From the NCBI GenBank assembly GCA_905236685.1, contig CAJOPD010000058.1, positions 1 to 44,978 of the forward strand: DNA of 44,978 nt. The letters run 5' to 3'. Shown here one piece after another: positions 38,897-44,978 of this stretch; within the stretch, counting starts at the first letter, position 1; each line of letters begins with the position of its first letter. The translations under genes were made by a program, and so were the position numbers. The notes beneath the pieces were generated by a model. That model was given only the letters and a program-made list of their open reading frames with translations, was not told the origin of the DNA and ran no database searches. Source of the DNA: an uncultured Clostridia bacterium (GTDB lineage Bacteria; Bacillota; Clostridia; UBA1381).

Positions 38897-40105
38897 TTAC
38901 TCAATTTCAACCATTGAGCCTTTTGGAATATCGGTATTTTGAGCTATTGTCGCTCCGCCCTCTATGAGAACCAGCCCGCCTGAGCACATTCCCGAAATAT
39001 ACTTGCTTTCGGGGTCGTCATTGATGCCTGCGCTTACGCCGTCCTCCAAAACCGCTCCTACGCCCACAAGCGTATTTTTGAGCTTTACATTTTTACCTAT
39101 CTTTACATTCGGCATAATTACGCAGTCGCTGACCTCCGAGCCTTCGCCTATCTCTACATTTGAGAAGATAACCGAGTGCGTAACATTTCCGCAAATCGTA
39201 CAGCCCTGCGATACAGTACTGTTTTTGATACGCGCGTTTTCGCCCACATACTGAGGCGCAAGCGCTGTATTCCTTGAATATATATTCCAGCTCTTATTGC
39301 TTATTTCAAAGACTGGCGGTGTGTCCAAAAGGTCCATATTTGCTTCCCAAAGGCTCTGCACCGTTCCGACATCTTTCCAGTACCCTTCAAAGCGGTAGCT
39401 GACCATCTTTTCGCCCTTTTCGAGCATTGCGGGGATAATATTCTTTCCGAAATCGTTTGAGGACGCGGGGTCTCTCTCGTCATCGGTCAGATATTTTTTG
39501 AGTACCGAGTAGTTGAATATATATATTCCCATTGACGCCAGATTGCTCTTGGGATTTTTCGGTTTTTCCTCAAATTCGACGATATTTCCTTCGTCATCTA
39601 CATTCATTATGCCGAACCTGCTCGCTTCCTCCCACGCAACAGGCATAACGGCGATTGTAACGGCGGCATTATTCTGCTCGTGAATTTGAAGCATTTTACC
39701 GTAATGCATTTTGTATATATGGTCGCCCGACAAAATCAAAACCGTTTCAGGATTGAACCTGTCCAAAAAGCTGAGGTTTTGATATATCGCGTTTGCCGTT
39801 CCCTTATACCATTCCCCCGCCTTTGCGCTCTGATACGGCGGCAATACATACACTCCGCCGTTGTTGCGGTTTAAATCCCACGGATTTCCGTTTCCTATAT
39901 AGGTATTTAGGTCGAGAGGCTGATACTGCGTAAGAACTCCCACCGTATCTATGCCCGAATGTACACAGTTTGAAAGAGGAAAGTCAATAATTCTGTACTT
40001 ACCTCCAAACGCCACAGCAGGCTTTGCAACATTTTTAGTCAGGGCTCCCAGCCTGCTCCCCTGACCACCTGCCAAAATCATTGCCACGCATTTCTTCGAG
40101 TTCAT
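38897..40105 (-). CDS. glgC: Glucose-1-phosphate adenylyltransferase
   Basis: The 402-residue enzyme makes ADP-glucose from ATP and glucose-1-phosphate, the committed step of glycogen synthesis. It carries GGQGSRLGALT (near 13-23), KPAVAFGGKYRIIDFPLSNCVHSGI, the catalytic aspartate in LSGDHIYKMHYG and the C-terminal beta-helix. Its start lies one base after the end of glgB. Length is normal. Confidence 0.97.
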   Translation of the reverse strand: MNSKKCVAMILAGGQGSRLGALTKNVAKPAVAFGGKYRIIDFPLSNCVHSGIDTVGVLTQYQPLDLNTYIGNGNPWDLNRNNGGVYVLPPYQSAKAGEWYKGTANAIYQNLSFLDRFNPETVLILSGDHIYKMHYGKMLQIHEQNNAAVTIAVMPVAWEEASRFGIMNVDDEGNIVEFEEKPKNPKSNLASMGIYIFNYSVLKKYLTDDERDPASSNDFGKNIIPAMLEKGEKMVSYRFEGYWKDVGTVQSLWEANMDLLDTPPVFEISNKSWNIYSRNTALAPQYVGENARIKNSTVSQGCTICGNVTHSVIFSNVEIGEGSEVSDCVIMPNVKIGKNVKLKNTLVGVGAVLEDGVSAGINDDPESKYISGMCSGGLVLIEGGATIAQNTDIPKGSMVEIE

Positions 40106-40106
40106 T

Positions 40107-42011
40107 TTACTTCTCCTTTTTCTTCATATATATTGCCGAAAGTCCGGGCAAGTCAATTTCTATCTGATACGGCAGCGCCTCTGTCGCCTGCTTGCTCGGT
40201 TTTGACTTATAAACAGTCTTTGTTTCAGGCGTTCCGCCGCCGAAACGCTCCCAATCCGCGTTTAAAACAACTTCATATTCACACTCTGACGGCACATTTA
40301 TTATATATTTCTCTCTCCTTACGGGTGTAAAGTTGGTGCATATTATAACCTGCTCTCCGTCCTCTGCCGTTCTGATATATGAAAGCACCGAATTATCGCA
40401 GTCCTCTGCATTTATCCACGAAAAACCGTCCCAATCGCTGTCATTCTGCCACAGCGGACTGTTATCAAGATAAAAATGATTGATTTCCTTGACATAATTT
40501 TGGAATTTTTTATGCATTTCTATATCCAAAAGGTGCCATTCCAGACCCTCATAGTACCGCCATTCAATGAACTGCGCAATTTCTCCGCCCATAAACATAA
40601 GCTTTTTCCCCGGCATCGAAAGGTAATACGCTAAAAGTGTACGGTAGTTCGCAAACTTTTCCTCATAATTTCCGTACATTTTGTCGATAAGCGATTTTTT
40701 GCCGTGAACAACCTCGTCGTGCGAAAGGGGCAGGATAAAATTCTCCGAATACGCATAACACATTACAAAGGTAAGTAAATTATGGTTCGGTTTCCTGAAA
40801 TACGGGTCCATTGACATATACCGCAAAGTATCGTTCATCCAGCCCATATTCCATTTATAGTTAAAGCCCAGCCCGCCCTTGTCGGCAGGACCCGTAACCA
40901 TACTCCACGCCGTCGATTCCTCGGCAATCATCAAAATGTTCGGGAATTCGGCAAACATCATCTTGTTTAAATTCCGCAGAAAATCTATCGCTTCCAGATT
41001 TTCGTTTCCGCCGTATTTATTCGCTACCCATTCCCCGTCTCTGCGGCTGTAATCGCGGTAAAGCATTGAAGATACCGCGTCTACCCTCAGTCCGTCAAAA
41101 TGGTATTCCTTTACCCAAAAATGCGCTGACGACAAAAGAAATGATATTACCTCGCTTTTTGAATAGTCAAAAACCATAGTGCCCCAGTCTTTATGCTCGC
41201 CCAGTCTTGTGTCGGCATATTCATATGTCGGGGTGCCGTCAAACATATAAAGTCCGTGCAAATCTCTCGGGAAATGCGCCGGAACCCAGTCCATAATTAT
41301 GCCTATCCCGTTTTTGTGGCACTCGTTTACAAGATACATAAGCCCGTCGGGCTCGCCAAACCTCGCTGTCGCGGCAAAATACCCCGTCACCTGATAACCC
41401 CAGGAGCCGTCAAACGGATATTCCAAAAGCGGCATAACCTCGATATGAGTATAGCCCATTTCCTTGACATACGGAATAAGCTCGTCCGCAACTTCGCGGT
41501 ATGTGTAAAGCGTTCCGTCGCTGTGCATTTTCCACGAGGCAAGGTGCATCTCGTAAATATTCATCGGCTTATCGTAAATCGGCACGGTTTCTCTGTTTTT
41601 GAGCCATTCCCCGTCCTCCCAGCAAAAGCTCGGGATATCCTTGACCACCGACGCGGTGTTGGGTCTTAACTCGTTATAAAAGGCGACAGGGTCCGCTTTT
41701 AAAACGGTATTGCCCTTTCTGTCGGTTATCGCATACTTGTAGAGCATACCCTCTTCAATATCGCTGAACTCACCGTACCATATGCCCGTTGTCGCAATTT
41801 TTTGAAGCGGTTTTGCTGTGCCCTGCCACGCGTCAAAATCGCCTGTTAAGCACACTCTTTCCGCCTTTGGCGCCCAGACCGCAAAACGCCAGCCGTTATC
41901 CATTTTATGAGGCCCAAGCATCTCGTATGACCGAAAATTTGTCCCCTCATTATAAAGGTACATCTGAAATTCATCTATGCCCGACCACCGCTGTTCTTTT
42001 TTTTCCGACAT
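40107..42011 (-). CDS. glgB: 1,4-alpha-glucan branching enzyme
   Basis: The 634-residue GH13 enzyme introduces alpha-1,6 branches into glycogen. It has the N-terminal CBM48 domain (RFAVWAPKAERVCLTGDFD near 42), the catalytic barrel with DGLRVDAVSSMLY (nucleophile), AEEST (acid/base) and LSHDEVVHGK (transition-state aspartate), and the C-terminal beta domain. The ATG at 42011 follows AGGGAGG by ten bases; an upstream in-frame ATG lies close to the promoter. First gene of the operon. No glgA is in this window. Confidence 0.96.
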   Translation of the reverse strand: MSEKKEQRWSGIDEFQMYLYNEGTNFRSYEMLGPHKMDNGWRFAVWAPKAERVCLTGDFDAWQGTAKPLQKIATTGIWYGEFSDIEEGMLYKYAITDRKGNTVLKADPVAFYNELRPNTASVVKDIPSFCWEDGEWLKNRETVPIYDKPMNIYEMHLASWKMHSDGTLYTYREVADELIPYVKEMGYTHIEVMPLLEYPFDGSWGYQVTGYFAATARFGEPDGLMYLVNECHKNGIGIIMDWVPAHFPRDLHGLYMFDGTPTYEYADTRLGEHKDWGTMVFDYSKSEVISFLLSSAHFWVKEYHFDGLRVDAVSSMLYRDYSRRDGEWVANKYGGNENLEAIDFLRNLNKMMFAEFPNILMIAEESTAWSMVTGPADKGGLGFNYKWNMGWMNDTLRYMSMDPYFRKPNHNLLTFVMCYAYSENFILPLSHDEVVHGKKSLIDKMYGNYEEKFANYRTLLAYYLSMPGKKLMFMGGEIAQFIEWRYYEGLEWHLLDIEMHKKFQNYVKEINHFYLDNSPLWQNDSDWDGFSWINAEDCDNSVLSYIRTAEDGEQVIICTNFTPVRREKYIINVPSECEYEVVLNADWERFGGGTPETKTVYKSKPSKQATEALPYQIEIDLPGLSAIYMKKKEK

Positions 42012-42051
42012 TACCTGTTTTCCTCCCTGCTCGGCTATGTATTTTCCATAT

Positions 42052-42080
42052 ATTATATCATATAAATTTTTGGCGGTAAA
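42052..42080 (-). promoter_or_regulatory. Promoter of the glg operon
   Basis: On the minus strand TTTACC-N17-TATAAT with TG one base upstream of the -10, about 40 bases before the glgB ATG. Confidence 0.65.
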
Positions 42081-42226
42081 CACCAAAAAAGTAAATTTTT
42101 GCTATTATTTTTTGTGCAGTTTATACAACTCATTATATCCACCTTTTTTTCTTTTATTTTATACTTTAAGCAAAGCGGCATACTTTTTTTACAAATGTTA
42201 CGGTTATGTAAAATTTTAATATCTTC

Positions 42227-42255
42227 TTGACACGGAAAACAAAATCAGTTAGAAT
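42227..42255 (+). promoter_or_regulatory. Promoter of rny
   Basis: TTGACA-N17-TAGAAT. The region between the glgB promoter and this one (42081-42226) is AT-rich and shows no gene. Confidence 0.75.
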
Positions 42256-42261
42256 ATGTAT

Positions 42262-42395
42262 ATGCTTGTTATTTCTTAAACTATTTTTTGGGAATGTTGA
42301 ATTTTTCATAATAGTTTATCAAAACAGTTTTTATAGATAGATGATAGCTTACAATTCAATATCCCCATTTAAATTTAACTTACTTTGAAACGGGG
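42262..42395 (+). other. Long 5' leader of rny
   Basis: About 135 bases lie between the predicted transcription start and the rny start. The leader is AT-rich with one short stem (AAACTAT near 42278 with ATAGTTT near 42312). I recognise no riboswitch class. RNase Y self-cleavage or translational control is conceivable. Confidence 0.4.
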
Positions 42396-43958
42396 GTGGA
42401 CGAGATAGAATCATTTGGATTACTTACTGTTATAGCCGTAATTTTTGCCGTACTTAATATTCCCTCCTTCTTTTTGGGAATAAAGTACAGGAAAAAGGTT
42501 GCGGAAGCAAAGCTTGGCTCAGCCGAGGAGGAAGCAAAAAGCATTATTGAAAATGCTAAAAAGAGCGCTAAATCAAAGGCAAGGGAAATTACCATTGAAG
42601 CCAAGGAGGAAAACCAAAAACTGCGTGCCGCTTTTGAGGCGGAAATGAAGGATCGCAGAAAGGAAATTTCCATTCAGGAGAAAAGAATCAATCAAAAAGA
42701 GGAAAATCTTGACAAAAAAAGTGATATTTTAGAGAAAAAAGACCAGTCTTTGAGCCAAAAAATCAAGGACTATGAACGCAAAGCGCTTGAAATTGACGAA
42801 CTCAAAAACAAGCAGCTTGCAGAACTCGAAAGGATTTCCAAAATGTCACAGGCTGAGGCAAAGGCGCTTCTCATTCGCGACTTGGAGGAGGACGCTCGGC
42901 ACGAGGCCGCTATTATGGTTAAAGAAATAGAGCAGGAAGCGAAAGAGACCGCAGAAAAGAAGGCAAAAAATATCGTTGCGTCTTCAATACAAAAGGTTGC
43001 CGCCGACCATGTCGCAGAGGCTACCGTTTCTGTTGTGGCTCTTCCCGCAGATGAAATGAAGGGCAGAATTATCGGAAGAGAAGGCAGAAACATACGCGCA
43101 CTTGAAACTCTTACAGGCGTTGACCTCATAATTGACGATACGCCGGAGGCAGTTATTTTGTCGAGCTTTGACCCTGTGCGCCGCGAAATTGCGCGGATTG
43201 CGCTTGAAAAGCTTATTGTAGACGGCCGTATTCATCCTGCACGCATAGAAGAACTTGTTGAAAAGTCCAAAAAAGAGGTTGACGCAAGAATTAAAGAGGA
43301 AGGCGAAGCCGCATCGCTTGAAACGGGCGTTCACGGACTTCACCCCGAAATCATCAAGCTTTTGGGACGCCTTCATTACAGGACCAGTTACGGTCAGAAT
43401 GTGCTTAAACATTCGATTGAGGTTGCGCATCTTGCGGGAGTTATGGCAGGAGAGCTCGGCGTTGATATTGCACTTGCAAAGCGTGCGGGACTTCTGCACG
43501 ATATAGGAAAGTCGGTGGACCACGAAATAGAGGGCTCTCATGTTACAATCGGCGCAGATATTGCCAAAAAGTATAAGGAAAACGAGATTGTTGTCCACGC
43601 TATTATGGCTCATCACGGCGATGTTGAGGCAAATACCGTCATCGCACAGCTTGTGCAGGCGGCAGATGCTATAAGCGCAGCCCGTCCGGGTGCAAGACGC
43701 GAAAATATTGAAACATATATCAAGCGTTTGCAGCGTCTTGAAGAAATCGCGAATGAGTTTAAGGGCGTTGAAAAATCTTATGCAATCCAGGCAGGAAGAG
43801 AAGTCAGGATTATGGTTAAGCCTGATGTGATAAATGACGACAGTATGCTTTTGGTAGCAAAAGATATCGTTAAAAAGATTGAAGCAGAGCTTGAATATCC
43901 GGGTCAGATTAAGGTTAGCCTTATCCGCGAAACAAGAGCTGTTGATTTTGCAAAATAA
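42396..43958 (+). CDS. rny: Ribonuclease Y
   Basis: The 520-residue membrane-anchored endoribonuclease starts bulk mRNA decay. It has an N-terminal transmembrane helix (about 7-28), a long charged coiled coil (about 30-190), a KH domain with MKGRIIGREGRNIRALE (near 215-231) and an HD domain with LLHDIGKS and IMAHHGDVE. Length is normal. The start is GTG at 42396, but GGGGGTGGA surrounds it, so the true start may be slightly downstream. A hairpin separates it from the phosphodiesterase gene. Confidence 0.96.
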   Translation: MDEIESFGLLTVIAVIFAVLNIPSFFLGIKYRKKVAEAKLGSAEEEAKSIIENAKKSAKSKAREITIEAKEENQKLRAAFEAEMKDRRKEISIQEKRINQKEENLDKKSDILEKKDQSLSQKIKDYERKALEIDELKNKQLAELERISKMSQAEAKALLIRDLEEDARHEAAIMVKEIEQEAKETAEKKAKNIVASSIQKVAADHVAEATVSVVALPADEMKGRIIGREGRNIRALETLTGVDLIIDDTPEAVILSSFDPVRREIARIALEKLIVDGRIHPARIEELVEKSKKEVDARIKEEGEAASLETGVHGLHPEIIKLLGRLHYRTSYGQNVLKHSIEVAHLAGVMAGELGVDIALAKRAGLLHDIGKSVDHEIEGSHVTIGADIAKKYKENEIVVHAIMAHHGDVEANTVIAQLVQAADAISAARPGARRENIETYIKRLQRLEEIANEFKGVEKSYAIQAGREVRIMVKPDVINDDSMLLVAKDIVKKIEAELEYPGQIKVSLIRETRAVDFAK

Positions 43959-43964
43959 TTAGTT

Positions 43965-43996
43965 AAAAACGGTTATCATAATTGGTAACCGTTTTT
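43965..43996 (+). terminator. Hairpin between rny and the phosphodiesterase gene
   Basis: AAAAACGGTTA and TAACCGTTTTT form an 11-base stem with a loop of about ten bases and a short T run. The next gene starts 20 bases later without a visible promoter, so read-through is likely. Confidence 0.75.
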
Positions 43997-44015
43997 AAAA
44001 CGAACGGAGAATTTT

Positions 44016-44792
44016 ATGAAAATTTTAGCTATCGGCGACATTTTTGGAAGAGCTGGGCGCGACGCCGTTTTTGAGTGGCTTGAACACTCGGGCGGCGAAT
44101 ATGATTTTATAGTTGCCAATGCGGAAAATGCCGCTCACGGCAGGGGGCTTTCAAAACCCGTTTTTGAGGAGCTTTTGCGCGCCGGAATAGACGCCTTTAC
44201 TCTCGGAAATCACGCTTGGGGCTGCCCTGATGTTACCACAATATTGCGCTATAACGAAAATATTGTCCGTCCCGCAAACTTTGAAGGCGATGTTTTGGGC
44301 AGCGGCAGTACCGTTTTGACTGCCAAAAACGGCGCAAAAGTCGGGATTATAAACCTTATAGGCAGGGTATATATGCCCCAGCCCGCAAGCTCGCCCTTTT
44401 ACACGGCAGACGCAGAAATAGAAAAAATCAAGGATAAATGCGACATAATTTTGGTGGATTTTCACGCCGAAGCAACCAGCGAAAAAAATGCTATGGGCTA
44501 CTACCTCGACGGGCGCGTTTCTGCGGTTTTCGGCACGCATACGCATATTCAGACAGCCGACGCGAAAATTTTGCCTAAGGGCACGGGATATATAACAGAC
44601 CTTGGTATGACAGGTCCCGTTATCTCGGTTTTGGGTGTTGATAAAAATATAATAGTTGATAGATTTTTGGGTGGTATCCCGCAAAAATTTGCTGTCGCAG
44701 ACGGAAAACCGCAATTTTGCGGCGCCGTTTTTGAAATTGACGAAAACAGCGGGAAAACTGTCAATATTACAAGAATTTATAAGGAATTTTGA
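44016..44792 (+). CDS. ymdB: YmdB-type metallophosphoesterase
   Basis: The 258-residue protein matches the YmdB/TIGR00282 family, a 2',3'-cyclic nucleotide phosphodiesterase affecting biofilm and motility in Bacillus. Metal-binding motifs are GDIFGRAGRD (near 7), ANAENAAHG (near 35), GNHAWG (near 67), DFHAE (near 149) and GTHTHIQTAD (near 176). rny-ymdB adjacency is the same as in Bacillus. CGGAG precedes the ATG. Confidence 0.95.
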   Translation: MKILAIGDIFGRAGRDAVFEWLEHSGGEYDFIVANAENAAHGRGLSKPVFEELLRAGIDAFTLGNHAWGCPDVTTILRYNENIVRPANFEGDVLGSGSTVLTAKNGAKVGIINLIGRVYMPQPASSPFYTADAEIEKIKDKCDIILVDFHAEATSEKNAMGYYLDGRVSAVFGTHTHIQTADAKILPKGTGYITDLGMTGPVISVLGVDKNIIVDRFLGGIPQKFAVADGKPQFCGAVFEIDENSGKTVNITRIYKEF

Positions 44793-44854
44793 TGCGGAAA
44801 TTTCTTTATTTATAAAATTCATACCCGTATCACAAATTTTTATGGGATATTGTA

Positions 44855-44883
44855 TTGACTTTTGATTTTCTTTAATGTATAAT
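44855..44883 (+). promoter_or_regulatory. Promoter of tRNA-Pro
   Basis: TTGACT-N17-TATAAT, ending 18 bases before the tRNA. Confidence 0.8.
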
Positions 44884-44901
44884 GTAAAAAGTCAGCAAAA
44901 A

Positions 44902-44977
44902 CGGGATGTAGCGCAGTTGGTAGCGCACACGTCTGGGGGGCGTGATGCCGCAGGTTCAAGTCCTGTCATCCCGACCA
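44902..44977 (+). tRNA. tRNA-Pro (anticodon GGG)
   Basis: The acceptor stem CGGGATG pairs with CATCCCG. The D arm is GCGC-AGTTGGTA-GCGC, the anticodon stem CACGT/GCGTG (last pair T-G) encloses the loop CTGGGGG, and the T arm GCAGG-TTCAAGT-CCTGT follows. The discriminator A and CCA are encoded. The anticodon GGG reads CCC/CCU proline codons. Confidence 0.95.
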
Positions 44978-44978
44978 A

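Noticed and set aside
42262..42395. A riboswitch in the rny leader
   Set aside because: I looked for conserved cores of common classes and saw only one short AT stem.
1..44978. Prophage, insertion sequence or CRISPR array
   Set aside because: No transposase, integrase, phage structural gene, terminal inverted repeats or repeat-spacer array is visible in the window.

Overview
The window reads as a chromosomal piece of a spore-forming, low-to-medium GC Clostridia bacterium, possibly of gut or plant-fibre origin. The evidence is SpoIIID, YqfC/YqfD, YlbJ and a DacF-type D,D-carboxypeptidase, a SCIFF peptide with its radical SAM maturase, a GlgC/GlgD pair, a dockerin-bearing secreted protein, and ribosome binding sites of the GGAGG type, often followed by TTG starts. 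The species cannot be named from the sequence.

Layout. 1-8560 is an accessory-looking area: the 5' end of an AraC-type regulator, a cytoplasmic sialidase-like BNR protein, a small membrane zinc-ribbon protein, a nucleotidyltransferase/NeuD-type acyltransferase pair, a truncated MGMT-like gene, and an amino-sugar module (AraC regulator, diverged NagB-like protein, NagA, Gfo/Idh oxidoreductase). 8884-11217 holds spoIIID and a secreted dockerin protein. 11290-12510 holds a pyridoxal kinase-type gene and rpsT. 12613-18263 (minus) is a conserved block: yqfC-yqfD-phoH-ybeY-dgkA-era-yqzL-recO-dCMP deaminase; yqzL is a very small gene overlapping recO. ylbJ diverges from it. 19448-20306 holds two small genes. 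20397-29682 (minus) is a long operon: ECF S component, methyltransferase, ecfA1, ecfA2, ecfT, truA, DUF5711-like, cvpA-like, rho, dacF. 29819-30700 is an RluA-type pseudouridine synthase.

30683-33600 (minus) is the most interesting locus: a consensus promoter, a SCIFF precursor that is an internal tandem duplication (two complete 43-residue units, 14 Cys), an intercistronic hairpin with a U tract, the radical SAM/SPASM maturase, and an AlaX-type alanyl-tRNA editing protein translationally coupled to it. It is followed by an Orn/Lys/Arg decarboxylase-fold gene, mgtC, and an NhaC-family transporter preceded by a lysine riboswitch (so probably a lysine transporter, LysW). Then come glgB-glgC-glgD (minus), rny and a YmdB-type phosphodiesterase (plus), and a tRNA-Pro(GGG) at the right edge.

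Regulatory sites were read by eye: many promoters fit TTGNNN-N17-TANNNT, two fit a sigma-E pattern with identical spacing (spoIIID and ylbJ), and many hairpin-plus-U-tract terminators separate the units. Family assignments rest on motif recognition without database searches.
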